DNA of 36,311 nt from the IMG/VR virus record IMGVR_UViG_3300036828_000227, positions 1 to 36,311 of that record, one strand, 5' to 3'. The position numbers and the translations under genes were made by a program. The notes under the pieces are model-generated. The model saw nothing but the letters and a program-made list of their open reading frames with translations, searched no databases and was not told the DNA's origin. The stretch comes from a virus. Shown in pieces: positions 7,926 to 15,793 of the stretch (positions within the stretch are counted from its first letter, which is position 1; the number at the start of each line of letters is the position of its first letter).

Positions 7926-10066
7926 CAGAGTTTCCCGGTCTGGACGGTCCACGCGGCTTGTCGCATGAACGATTCGATGTCGGCCTCGTTGGTGAACGTG
8001 GCGTTCTGGATCACGACCGCCGGCCCGTTGTAGGCGGCGGGTCCGAGTGCAGCCGCAGCTCCGGCAACGGGGCCGCCTAGCCCGGGCACGGCGGCTGCCG
8101 CGGGCGTGATCATCGCGGTCGCTGCTTGTCCGACGGCGTTGGCGCTCTTGGTCAGGCCCGCGGCGAGCATGTTGCCGATGTTCTCGCCCATCCAGCGCGG
8201 ATCGCCTTTGGCTCCCGAGAAGGGACCAGTCTGCGCCGGCGAGAACGGGATGACGCTCTTGATGACGCTCATGGCGGCGCTGGCTGCGCCCTTGAGCGCC
8301 GAGCCGGCGGCTGAGGTGATCCCGTCGGCCAGCCGCTGAATGATGTGGGCGCCCCAGTCGTAGAGCTGCGTCCCGACGTCGCCAAAGGCGTCGAGGATTC
8401 GCTTCGCCATGCCGCTGGCCCAGCTCGAGATGGCGCCCCAGGCCGAGCTCAGCGCCTGCGGTACGTCGATGCCGAGAGCTCGGAACGGCGCCAGCAGCGA
8501 GTCCTCGATCTCCCGGCCCAGCCCTGAGATGACGTTGGTGACGTCGTGGAACAGGTTGATGACCTCGTTCCAGGCCGGACCCCAGCGGCCGGTCAGCAGG
8601 TCGACGACGAGACCGAGGGCGTCGAACAGCGTTTTGATCAGCGGAGCGGCGAGCCGGAACTGGTCGGCCATCAGTGTGCCGAATGTTTGGAACAGTGGCG
8701 TTAGCGTTTTGATCACGCCGGGCAGATCCTGAGACAGCGTCTGCATCAGCGGCGTGATGTAGTTCATGATGTCGATGAGGCCTTTGTTGATGCCCTGGAA
8801 CAAGGCTGTCGACAGTGGAGCGAAGGCGACTTCGGTGGCGTTCTTCATCTCGTGGAACGAGCCGGACACGGTCTGCGTCCGCTTGCCGGTGTCGGTGATC
8901 GAGTTGCCGGCGTCCTTGAGCGAGTGGGTCATCTCGTCGGCGCTGAACCGGCCTGAGCGGATGGCCTCGGTCATCTGCACCGCGCCGCGGGTCCCAAACA
9001 ATGTCGACGCGATCGCCAGAGCATCGGTGCTCGTCTTGGCGTTCTTGATCGCGTTGATCTGCACCTGCATCTGCTGCGCGACCGAGCCACTGTCCGTGGC
9101 CGCCTTCTTCTGAACGACCGACAGTTTCTCCGATGCGACTGTCACGGCCTGGTGGGCGCTAACCAGGTTCTTGCCGCTGGCCGTTGCCAGCTTGAGGTGC
9201 GCCGCTGTCAACGCGTCCTCGGCCTTCTGGATTGCTGTGTTGTCGGTCGTTTGCTGCTTTGCCAGCTTGGACGAGCCCATCATCAGCGCCGTGATCATGC
9301 GCTGGCTGTTGAGGCCCTCTTTGGACCACTGGGCGATCATGGCGGCCGATTGGGTGAACGAGTAGCCCAGTTGGCGCATCCCGGGTCCGAACTGCGTGAC
9401 CTGCGAGGCCAGTGTCGAGAAGCTGACGCCCGACTTCTGGCTGGCCGTGAACAGCTCGTTGAGGTAGGTCGGTGCGATCTTGGCCGGGACGTTCCAGTTC
9501 TCGAGCGCGTGGACGCCGGCTTCGACGTTGCTGGCAACGTCCGTGCCGCTGATGCGGCTCAAGGTCAGGAACTGACCGCTCAGCGCGTCGAGGGATTTGC
9601 CGGTCGGCCCGGTGTACCGCTGCACCTCGTCGATGGCTTGCGTCACTTGACCGAAGCTGGCGGCGCTGTGTGAGGCGACGTCGCGGAAGCTCTGGTCGAG
9701 GGAGGCCAGTTGGGTGCCGGTGGCCCCGGTGTTGCGGGCGATGGTTCGGTACTGCGTCTCGAAGTCCGAGCCCATCTTGTAAAGCGCCCCGCCGATGGCG
9801 GCAGCACCGGCGACGGCAGCACCGGCGGCGATGCCCCACGGACCGGCGGCGTCGAGCAGCCCTGACAGCGATGTGATCTTGGCGCCGGCGTCCTCAGTCG
9901 CGGGCGAGAGCGCCGCCGACAGTTTGGTGCCGAGCGCCATGCCGGCGGTCTGGCCGAGCGGACCGAACTTGGCGCCGAGCTCGCCACCGAGGGCACCCAG
10001 GCTGTCTTGGATGCCCTTGTTGTCGAGGTAGGTCGAGATGTAGCCGGTGCCGACCTCAGTTGCCAT
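7925..10066 (-). CDS. Tail tape measure protein
   Basis: 713 aa, the longest protein in the window. An alpha-helical N-terminal half includes a TP901-type tape-measure domain (about 100-350: SFGQVTQAIDEVQRYTG, GLNSQRMITALM). A hydrophobic central stretch (about 390-480) and a Gly/Ala-rich C-terminus follow. It sets tail length; at about 1.5 angstrom per residue the tail would be roughly 105-110 nm. The start overlaps the preceding chaperone ORF by 11 nt. Confidence 0.93.
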   Translation of the reverse strand: MATEVGTGYISTYLDNKGIQDSLGALGGELGAKFGPLGQTAGMALGTKLSAALSPATEDAGAKITSLSGLLDAAGPWGIAAGAAVAGAAAIGGALYKMGSDFETQYRTIARNTGATGTQLASLDQSFRDVASHSAASFGQVTQAIDEVQRYTGPTGKSLDALSGQFLTLSRISGTDVASNVEAGVHALENWNVPAKIAPTYLNELFTASQKSGVSFSTLASQVTQFGPGMRQLGYSFTQSAAMIAQWSKEGLNSQRMITALMMGSSKLAKQQTTDNTAIQKAEDALTAAHLKLATASGKNLVSAHQAVTVASEKLSVVQKKAATDSGSVAQQMQVQINAIKNAKTSTDALAIASTLFGTRGAVQMTEAIRSGRFSADEMTHSLKDAGNSITDTGKRTQTVSGSFHEMKNATEVAFAPLSTALFQGINKGLIDIMNYITPLMQTLSQDLPGVIKTLTPLFQTFGTLMADQFRLAAPLIKTLFDALGLVVDLLTGRWGPAWNEVINLFHDVTNVISGLGREIEDSLLAPFRALGIDVPQALSSAWGAISSWASGMAKRILDAFGDVGTQLYDWGAHIIQRLADGITSAAGSALKGAASAAMSVIKSVIPFSPAQTGPFSGAKGDPRWMGENIGNMLAAGLTKSANAVGQAATAMITPAAAAVPGLGGPVAGAAAALGPAAYNGPAVVIQNATFTNEADIESFMRQAAWTVQTGKL

Positions 10067-10331
10067 GACTCACCCGCCTCTGGAGCTCACGCCAGTTGAC
10101 GGCTCGCCGCACCGGCAGCCCGGGTCGAGGCACGCTGAGCGGTTGCGGGATGTTCTTGGCGCCCATTAGCGCGAGCAGCACTCGGTAGCTGGCGAAGCTG
10201 ACCTCGAGCAGGTTGGCGAGCATCGTCTCGGAGGTCCAGCCGAGCTGGTTACGTTCGGTTGCTCGATCGAGCAGCGCGTCGAAGTACGCCCGGCCGCCGG
10301 CTTTCAGCTCGGCTGGACCGAGGCCGGTCAT
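10056..10331 (-). CDS. Tail assembly chaperone, second ORF (probable -1 frameshift product)
   Basis: The ORF from ATG 10331 is 91 aa (GRAYFDALLDRATERNQLGW and onward). The frame is open upstream and overlaps the end of the 98-aa ORF in the -1 frame, reading GPYGNGATDQRDGADAGRLL, then ADLTLMTG. This is the classic tail-assembly chaperone arrangement before the tape measure: a shorter protein and a frameshifted longer fusion. It probably acts only in the cytoplasm on the tape-measure protein. Confidence 0.85.
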   Translation of the reverse strand: MTGLGPAELKAGGRAYFDALLDRATERNQLGWTSETMLANLLEVSFASYRVLLALMGAKNIPQPLSVPRPGLPVRRAVNWRELQRRVSHGN

Positions 10332-10336
10332 CAGCG

Positions 10337-10633
10337 TCAGATCGGCGAGGAGTCGGCCGGCGTCGGCGCCGTCCCGTTGGTCGGTAGCACCGTTCCCGTA
10401 GGGTCCAGCTTGGCGACGTCCGTGGCGATGAACTGCTTGAGCCAGCTGAGCAGCTCGTCGTGGTCGTTTGGTGGCCGATCGTGGATGTCGTAGAACGCCA
10501 TCCAGCCGTTGTCGCCGGCCGTGTCGGGGGCCTTGTGGAATGTGTCCTCAAAGAGGACCGCCAGGAAGGGCGATCCGATGTGTGCGATCTCGGTCGTCCC
10601 GTCCCGGCGCGTGAGCACCAGGACATCTGCCAT
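10337..10633 (-). CDS. Tail assembly chaperone, first ORF
   Basis: 98 aa, MADVLVLTRRDGTTEIAHIG and so on. It lies between the tail tube and the tape measure and its start overlaps the tube stop (TAATG). Acidic central part with AFYDIHDRPPNDHDELLSW; Thr/Pro-rich end. By position it is the G-type chaperone. A fraction of ribosomes probably shift to the -1 frame near its end to make a fusion with the next ORF. Confidence 0.85.
   Translation of the reverse strand: MADVLVLTRRDGTTEIAHIGSPFLAVLFEDTFHKAPDTAGDNGWMAFYDIHDRPPNDHDELLSWLKQFIATDVAKLDPTGTVLPTNGTAPTPADSSPI
10391..10397 (-). other. Candidate -1 slippery site (GGGAACG)
   Basis: On the - strand, G GGA ACG lies in the overlap of the two chaperone ORFs, both frames being open here. 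It is an imperfect X-XXY-YYZ heptamer: the P-site GGA slips well to GGG, the A-site re-pairing is weaker. The shift site could be elsewhere in the overlap. Confidence 0.4.
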
Positions 10634-11277
10634 TACGCCGCTGCCCCTGCCTTGTCGCGCTCGTTCTTCCTGGTTGCCGGTTCGTCAGCTTCGAGCATCG
10701 ACGTGCCGAACGCAGTCGGGAAGACGAAGTTGAAGTTGTCGCCTGTAGCGGCAGCCTGGATCGAGAACGTCAGCGGGTACATCGCCTCGCCTGTCTTTTT
10801 CCAGGGAAACACGACGTTGTCGCTCAGGATCGCTCGCGGGCACCAGAACTCCCATATCTCACCGCCGTCGTTCGCTGAGATGAACAGGGCGACGATCTGG
10901 AGCTGTGAGGACGGTGGCGGGTGATAGATCCCGGGCGGCGGGCCGACGGGGTCCACCGTGCCGCCACCGAGGGCGAGGATCAGGTTCGACGCATTGGACT
11001 GCATCAGCGAGAACTTGACCGACTTCGGTGCCTCGGTTGTGATGAGTCGCAGCGTGTCGAAACTCTGCCAGCCCTTGATGGCGTCGGTCGTTTTGCCGAA
11101 CGTGAACTCGACCCCGTCTTCGGTGGCGTAACCGTGGTCGACCCACGGTGACGCCGGCGGCGATGCAGCCGGGATCGGCGTGTCCGCCGGGGCCGTATAG
11201 ATGTTGCCGGTGCCAGCGACGTAAATCTGACTGGCGTTGATGCCACCCGTGGTGGCTCGTTCGTCAACCGTTGTCAT
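10633..11277 (-). CDS. Major tail tube protein
   Basis: 214 aa. TTGGINASQIYVAGTGNIYTA at the N-terminus, then VDHGYATEDGVEFTFGKTTD and IKGWQSFDTLRLI, a strong pattern for siphophage tail tubes (lambda gpV-like fold, hexameric rings). The end includes NFNFVFPTAFGTSML. It follows the tail-completion genes and precedes the chaperones. Good ribosome binding site (GAAAGGAATC) upstream of ATG 11277. Confidence 0.9.
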   Translation of the reverse strand: MTTVDERATTGGINASQIYVAGTGNIYTAPADTPIPAASPPASPWVDHGYATEDGVEFTFGKTTDAIKGWQSFDTLRLITTEAPKSVKFSLMQSNASNLILALGGGTVDPVGPPPGIYHPPPSSQLQIVALFISANDGGEIWEFWCPRAILSDNVVFPWKKTGEAMYPLTFSIQAAATGDNFNFVFPTAFGTSMLEADEPATRKNERDKAGAAA

Positions 11278-11321
11278 GGTTGATTCCTTTCTCGGACGAG
11301 GCTGTCGTCCGGTTTGCTGCT

Positions 11322-11340
11322 GACCAGAGGCTTTCTGGTC
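11322..11340 (-). terminator. Hairpin upstream of the tail tube gene
   Basis: On the - strand GACCAG-loop of 7-CTGGTC, 6-bp stem, immediately after operator site 3 and before the tail tube gene. No U-tract. It could attenuate transcription between the head and tail genes or stabilise the tube message 5' end. Confidence 0.4.
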
Positions 11341-11345
11341 GGCGT

Positions 11346-11361
11346 TGATAGACGTCTGTCA
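11346..11361. promoter_or_regulatory. Operator site 3 (TGATAGACGTCTGTCA)
   Basis: One mismatch to the palindrome. Its last three bases (TCA) are the stop codon of the 202-aa - strand gene. A hairpin follows downstream in the direction of transcription. Confidence 0.85.
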
Positions 11362-11967
11362 CTGCGGTGTCGCGGTCTCGACGAACAGGATCGCCGCGCC
11401 GTGTGTTGCTCCGATCGGGTAGTTGCCGACCTGCGCAAAGCGATTCGCCATGAGGATGACGGGACTCACGCTGGTGAACTTGGCGGGAACCATCCGATAG
11501 TTAGCTCCGGCGACTCTGGCCGACAGAGGATTGAGGCCACAGCCGGGGTTGTTGGGCGCGGTTCCTTGGAGGATTTCGCCAGCGTTCTGCCCCATGGTGA
11601 CGTCTGCCACAGACAGGTCGATCGGTCCTCCGAACCAGCCGAACCAGCCGTTGCCGTAGATGTCGTATTGCCCAACGTCGGCGCAAGCCTCCGCGAGCCC
11701 GCCGCTGCTGAGTGTCGTGCCGTCCCAGGCGGTGTCGACCTCGAACCAGGCGTCGATCAGCAGATCACCGATCTTCGGTGTGAAGATTTCGATTCCGGTG
11801 TCCAGCCCCGCTGTGTCGAACGCGAACGGGAAGGCGCGGATACCGGGGCTCGCGGCGACTTTGGCTCCGAGGTCGTTGAGCGCGTCAGCGATCGCCTGGT
11901 GACTGGGAACGTGCTCGCTGGAGAGTGGATCGGTCAGAGCGCCGACGGGGATGTCGTAGTAGCTCAT
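11359..11967 (-). CDS. Putative virion structural protein (beta-rich)
   Basis: 202 aa. Begins SYYDIPVGALTDPLSSEHVP; the middle reads FTPKIGDLLIDAWFEVDTAWDG, which recalls beta-sandwich decoration or minor structural proteins in other phages ('GD.v.d..vevtTAwdGt'). Located between the tail terminator and the tail tube, an unusual place for an extra gene. I cannot assign a precise role; decoration of head, neck or tail tube is possible. Confidence 0.65.
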   Translation of the reverse strand: MSYYDIPVGALTDPLSSEHVPSHQAIADALNDLGAKVAASPGIRAFPFAFDTAGLDTGIEIFTPKIGDLLIDAWFEVDTAWDGTTLSSGGLAEACADVGQYDIYGNGWFGWFGGPIDLSVADVTMGQNAGEILQGTAPNNPGCGLNPLSARVAGANYRMVPAKFTSVSPVILMANRFAQVGNYPIGATHGAAILFVETATPQ

Positions 11968-11968
11968 G

Positions 11969-12445
11969 TCAGCCCCACGTCGCCGTGGCGTCGGCCCACT
12001 CGGCCGTCGAGTCGCCCCAGGACGCCGCTGGCGTAGGTCGCGGGTGTGTCAGAAGCGTCGCCGTGAAGCGGTAGCGGGGCTTGGGAGGATCGAAGTCGGG
12101 GTCGCTGGTAGCGACCAGAGCGGTAACCCTGGCCGAGACGACGACGCCTTCGGGCCAGGCTCCGGTCAACGTGGCAACGCACGAACGCATTTGCTCGGCC
12201 AGGCTGTACGCCTCGACGAAACCGCTGTTGGCCCAGATGTCGAACTGCAACATGACGCTGTCAACCCAGTAGGGCTCACCGCCCCACAGCGGATCGCCGC
12301 CGAATCGGCTGACTCGAGCCAGCGGGAATGTCCGGTTCTTGGGCGTCACGCCGTAGATCCGGCCACCCAGCGAACTGAGCTCGGCCATGCCCAAGAGCGC
12401 GTTGATGACCAGTTGCTCGGTGTCGGGCAGCAGGACGGTGGTCAT
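11969..12445 (-). CDS. Tail terminator / tail completion protein
   Basis: 158 aa, start overlapping the previous stop as ATGA. LLPDTEQLVINALLGMAEL, then GDPLWGGEPYWVDSVMLQ, FDIWANSGFVEAYSLAEQM and VTALVATSDPDFDPPKPRYR fit the small alpha/beta tail terminators (gpU/DUF3168-like) that cap the tail. Position between the HK97-gp10-like gene and the tail tube agrees. The C-terminal 20 residues are Ala/Trp-rich. Confidence 0.78.
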   Translation of the reverse strand: MTTVLLPDTEQLVINALLGMAELSSLGGRIYGVTPKNRTFPLARVSRFGGDPLWGGEPYWVDSVMLQFDIWANSGFVEAYSLAEQMRSCVATLTGAWPEGVVVSARVTALVATSDPDFDPPKPRYRFTATLLTHPRPTPAASWGDSTAEWADATATWG

Positions 12446-12759
12446 GTGAACTCCGTCTTGTTCGCCATGTAGGTCAGCGTGTTGGTCAGCACCCGGAACG
12501 GTCGGTTGTGGATGGTGCCGTACTCGAGATAGGTCCAGTACGCCGTGCCGACCGAGACCGTGGCGCCGGGTCGGGCGCCGTTGTCGGATGCGGACTTGAT
12601 GCTGTCGCGGTAGGCCCCGGTGCGGACCGGAGCGATGGTCTGGGCGTACTTTGCCCCGTCATCGGCGACTCGTGCCAGATATTCGCGGGCCTCGGGCGTG
12701 TTGGCGACCTTGTCGCCGGCGTCGGGGAAGATTTCGATTCGAGACGCGAGGGCGACCAT
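12442..12759 (-). CDS. HK97 gp10-like neck / tail-completion protein
   Basis: 105 aa. The end of the core reads APVRTGAYRDSIK and YWTYLEYGTIHNRPF, the hallmark of the HK97 gp10 family (P.rTG.l..S and E.GT...a.pfl). It connects head and tail. It overlaps the genes on either side (ATGA downstream). Confidence 0.88.
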   Translation of the reverse strand: MVALASRIEIFPDAGDKVANTPEAREYLARVADDGAKYAQTIAPVRTGAYRDSIKSASDNGARPGATVSVGTAYWTYLEYGTIHNRPFRVLTNTLTYMANKTEFT

Positions 12760-12974
12760 CAGAGTTCGGTTGCTTTGTCGTACTCACCGCACCAGTCCGT
12801 GTCGAGAACGATCATCGGCCACTGATGCTCGTAGTTCGATCCCGCCGGACCATACGGTGTCGGGGCGTGACGCCGGCAGAGTGCAGGCTCGACCGTAGTG
12901 TCGACGAATCGGCAACTGGCGCAGCTCGGTGATGGTTTGAGGCTGGTTTCGTTTGATAGACGTCTGTCACTCAT
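12759..12974 (-). CDS. 71-aa Cys-rich small protein within the neck genes
   Basis: MSDRRLSNET at the start, then CASCRF, CRRHAPTPYG and WCGEYD, a CxxC...CxxH...C spacing that may bind zinc. ATG 12974 overlaps the upstream stop as ATGA. The first codons coincide with operator site 4, so the SDRRLS residues are imposed by the palindrome. Small Cys-rich proteins like this occur beside neck genes in some phages; function unknown. Confidence 0.7.
   Translation of the reverse strand: MSDRRLSNETSLKPSPSCASCRFVDTTVEPALCRRHAPTPYGPAGSNYEHQWPMIVLDTDWCGEYDKATEL
12954..12969. promoter_or_regulatory. Operator site 4 (TGATAGACGTCTGTCA)
   Basis: One mismatch to consensus. Lies immediately after the stop of the 110-aa gene, within the first codons of the 71-aa gene. 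Confidence 0.8.
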
Positions 12975-13303
12975 GCTGCTCTCCAGACGGTCGCTTCGAT
13001 GTGGTCGGGTACGCCTCGAGGAGTCACCGTGAGCCAGCCGTCACCGTGGAAGTTGTATTCGACGCCGTTGACGTTGAGTCGATCAGTTGAGATCGGGATT
13101 GCTTCGTCTGGCGGGATGTAGACGGTCCACAGCGAGACGCCGATCTGACCGTCGCCGGGATTTTGCAGCCGGGACTTCTCTTGAAAGACGACGACGGTGT
13201 CGACCGAGGTGAAGTCGTCGGTCGGGACGTTGTGTTCGTCGGGCGGTCCGGCTTGCCAGTAGAGGATCGTGGCCGGTTGGTTGTAGATGCCGGCGGCCAG
13301 CAT
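12971..13303 (-). CDS. Head closure / stopper-like protein
   Basis: 110 aa from ATG 13303 (overlap TGATG with the upstream stop); longer frame upstream is a shadow of the adaptor gene. Sequence LAAGIYNQPATILYWQAGPP, then VVVFQEKSRLQNPGDG and RLNVNGVEYNFHGDGWL. Size, beta-rich composition and position between adaptor and gp10-like protein fit the head-completion 'stopper' (SPP1 gp16-like). Confidence 0.7.
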   Translation of the reverse strand: MLAAGIYNQPATILYWQAGPPDEHNVPTDDFTSVDTVVVFQEKSRLQNPGDGQIGVSLWTVYIPPDEAIPISTDRLNVNGVEYNFHGDGWLTVTPRGVPDHIEATVWRAA

Positions 13304-13893
13304 CAGTCCCGAACTCCATCGCTGAACGGAGCGCCCCCGCTCGGTGGCACGGTCGTCGACCACGGCCATTCGGTGACGTTCTCGCCCCAGCCGTCGTAGT
13401 ACGAGGGATCGGGCGGTGCCTCGCCTTCGAGCGTCGGGAACCACCACGTCCAGCCCCAGCCGCCCATGCCGTACTCCATCGGGTGCGGCACGGTGAGCGG
13501 TATGGACGCCATGACCGGGGCACGCCAGGGCTTGAGGAGCCGTCGCCAGGCCACCGGTAGCAGCCCGTCGACGTCACCGCCCGGGGCGTATTGCTCGGCA
13601 CTGAATCCGACTCGCTGCATCTGGATACGCCCGCCGTTGCCGGTCGGGTTGTTGACGATGTTCGACGTGGTCTGACAGGTGACGAGCACCGCGGGTTCGG
13701 GCACCGGAGTCGGCGTCACACCGTCCGATTCGAGTGGTGGCGTGCCCTGAGCCCACGGCATGAGCCCTGGCGCAAACTGAGCAACGACCGACGACGCGAC
13801 GAGGATCAGGTAGTCGATCTTCGGTTCGTCGGCGGCCGCGACGGGTGCTATCAGCATCTCGTAGTCGCTCAGTTGCGCCAGGGGTGTCGTCAT
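13303..13893 (-). CDS. Head-tail connector (adaptor) protein
   Basis: 196 aa. LAQLSDYEMLIAPVAAADEP, then KIDYLILVASSVVAQFAPGL, VLVTCQTTSNIV and RRLLKPWRAPVMASIPL fit the gp6/gp15-type adaptor family that docks on the portal. It follows the capsid and a small membrane protein. The C-terminal 50 residues are Gly/Trp/Pro-rich and may be a phage-specific extension. Confidence 0.8.
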   Translation of the reverse strand: MTTPLAQLSDYEMLIAPVAAADEPKIDYLILVASSVVAQFAPGLMPWAQGTPPLESDGVTPTPVPEPAVLVTCQTTSNIVNNPTGNGGRIQMQRVGFSAEQYAPGGDVDGLLPVAWRRLLKPWRAPVMASIPLTVPHPMEYGMGGWGWTWWFPTLEGEAPPDPSYYDGWGENVTEWPWSTTVPPSGGAPFSDGVRD

Positions 13894-13897
13894 GTCG

Positions 13898-14089
13898 TCA
13901 GGTCAGGAACAGCACGGCCAACGCCAGCAGACACAGCCCGCCGCCCACGAGCGCGGGATGACCCACGCGCTCGAGGACGGCGAAGATCGACGTCAGCTGG
14001 GCCACCGCGGCGAGGAAGAAGAACGCCGCCGCAGCGATCGCCAGAATCTGCGTCGTCAGGGGACTGGCGCTGACGATGTCCGCCAGCAC
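13898..14089 (-). CDS. 63-aa two-span membrane protein; holin candidate
   Basis: Two hydrophobic segments, about 13-33 (TQILAIAAAAFFFLAAVAQL) and about 45-63 (LVGGGLCLLALAVLFLT), separated by a short loop (AVLERVGHP). It lies between capsid and adaptor genes, 4 nt downstream of the capsid stop. No other membrane-spanning gene is evident in the window and the endolysin neighbourhood has none, so this is my best holin candidate. It could instead be an uncharacterised membrane protein. Confidence 0.65.
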   Translation of the reverse strand: MLADIVSASPLTTQILAIAAAAFFFLAAVAQLTSIFAVLERVGHPALVGGGLCLLALAVLFLT

Positions 14090-14092
14090 GGC

Positions 14093-15172
14093 TTACGCCT
14101 CGCTGTGTCCGCTGCCGCTGCCGCTGCCGCGACGGCCCGTGGACTTCGGCTGCTCGCCGACGACCGGTGGGGTCGGGGCGTCAGGGTCGAAGTCGGGGTC
14201 GGAGGGTTGCGACATCTCAGTGAACTCGGGGAGGTCGTCGATAGCGCCGAACAGGCCGGGCGCCATGCCGATGGTGGCGTGGCTGAACGGCTTGGCCGCA
14301 GCGTTGAGGCGGGTGGTGAACGGCTGACCGATCACGCAGCCCAGACGCATGTGGACACGCATGATGACCTTGTCGTCTTGGAACGCTGAGACCAGCACCT
14401 TGCCGGTCGAGTCGGCCAGCACGGCCTCGCTCGACTGGTCGACGGTCACGTCCCGGCGGATGCCGACGCGTAGACAGTCCCAGTCTCCGGCGACGGCGAC
14501 CAGGCCGGTCGCTGGCGTCAGGTCGAACACGCCGCCCACGCTCCATTCGACCGGGTAGCCGTAGATGGTGTCGGGCGTGTCGCCGGCAACCGATGGCACC
14601 CACAGAGGAGCGCCAGTCGAAATGCGGGCACCACGCAGCGAGCCACGCACGACGACGTCGGCTCCGAAGCCGCCGGGATCGAGGCCCTGACGCTCGACGG
14701 TTTCCAGCATGGCGTTGAACGCTCCGACGATGTCGTTGGCCGGCGCCGCCGGCAGGGTCGCCAGCGTGGAGAAGGCGCGTACGCCGCCGACCGGGAAGCT
14801 GGCCGGGGCGTTGGTGCCCAGCAGAATGGCCTGGTCGATGGCGCGGGCCAGCGAGTTGACCATCATCGGCTGGATGGATTCCCACAGCGGGAAGCCGGCG
14901 TCGTCGATGTAGGCCGTGGGTACGTCGATGGTGGCAGCGATTTCCTCGGCCTTGAGGACCTGGCTGGTCCATGCCATCGAGTTGGTCGGCTTGCGGCCGC
15001 CGACGCTGACCCAGCCCGCAGTCGGGATCGACCCGAGGACTGGTACGGCTTCGGCGCCCGTAGGCATGGGTTGGACCGTGGCGAGGCTCAACGCGACCGA
15101 GTCTTCGACGACTCCGTCGATCACCTGCTGTTGGACCTCGACCGGTATGAGTGTTTGGTCGATGGTTGTCAT
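14093..15172 (-). CDS. Major capsid protein (HK97 fold)
   Basis: 359 aa. The order scaffold, capsid, adaptor and motifs such as VPVLGSIPTAGWVSVGGRKP, MAWTSQVLKAEEIAATIDVP and AIDQAILLGTNAP fit HK97-fold capsid proteins; 'AiD.a...G....P' near residue 130 is typical. No prohead protease gene is visible, so scaffold exit without capsid cleavage is likely. The C-terminus is an acidic-to-basic Ser/Gly tail (GRRGSGSGSG), possibly exposed. Confidence 0.92.
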   Translation of the reverse strand: MTTIDQTLIPVEVQQQVIDGVVEDSVALSLATVQPMPTGAEAVPVLGSIPTAGWVSVGGRKPTNSMAWTSQVLKAEEIAATIDVPTAYIDDAGFPLWESIQPMMVNSLARAIDQAILLGTNAPASFPVGGVRAFSTLATLPAAPANDIVGAFNAMLETVERQGLDPGGFGADVVVRGSLRGARISTGAPLWVPSVAGDTPDTIYGYPVEWSVGGVFDLTPATGLVAVAGDWDCLRVGIRRDVTVDQSSEAVLADSTGKVLVSAFQDDKVIMRVHMRLGCVIGQPFTTRLNAAAKPFSHATIGMAPGLFGAIDDLPEFTEMSQPSDPDFDPDAPTPPVVGEQPKSTGRRGSGSGSGHSEA

Positions 15173-15187
15173 GCAACCGCTCCTGAG

Positions 15188-15793
15188 CTATCGGGAACCC
15201 CGGAGCACGTCGTCCATGCGCTCTGCCGGCGTCTCGGTCGCTTGCTTGCCGGGTGGCGTGTGTCGCCCGGCGTCAGCCGATCCGATGCGAGCGGGCCCGT
15301 TGGCGGACCGTAGGTACGGTCGCTGTTCGAGCAGCTTCGCCACGGCTTTGGTGACGTCGCCTTCGACGGCATCGTCCTTGACGCTGAACTGTTCGACCAG
15401 CAGCGCGACCACCACGTCGGGGTCGATGGCACCAGCTCGTGCCGCCTCGGCCGTGATGGCTGAGCGGATGAGCAGGCCGTCGGCTCGAGCAGTGGCTTTT
15501 TGCGCACTGGCCGCAGCTTCCTGAGCTTTGGCGTTCGCCTTCTCGAGCTCGGATTGGCTCGCACCTTCCAGCGTGGTCAGCTTCGACTTGATCTCGTCGT
15601 AGTCGCCGTACTTGGTTTGGTTGCGTCGCCGTTCCTCGTTGAGGAAGCGATCCAGTTGCTCCTGGGTGTAGGTCTTGTCGGCGCCGGAACTGCCTTGACC
15701 CCCCGGCTCGGAGCCTGCGCCGGAACTTTTGCCCCCCGGCTCGGGACTTGCGCCAGTCGCTGCCCCGCTGGCTCCGGGTCCTGCGTCAGTCAT
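15188..15793 (-). CDS. Scaffolding protein
   Basis: 201 aa, directly upstream of the capsid. Gly/Ser/Pro-rich disordered N-terminus (1-40), then a long predicted coiled coil (TQEQLDRFLNEERRRNQTKY to about residue 105) and a helical C-terminus with ITAEAARAGAIDPDVVVALL, a pattern typical of phage scaffolds. Guides procapsid assembly and is then lost. Start overlaps the portal stop. Confidence 0.88.
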   Translation of the reverse strand: MTDAGPGASGAATGASPEPGGKSSGAGSEPGGQGSSGADKTYTQEQLDRFLNEERRRNQTKYGDYDEIKSKLTTLEGASQSELEKANAKAQEAAASAQKATARADGLLIRSAITAEAARAGAIDPDVVVALLVEQFSVKDDAVEGDVTKAVAKLLEQRPYLRSANGPARIGSADAGRHTPPGKQATETPAERMDDVLRGSR

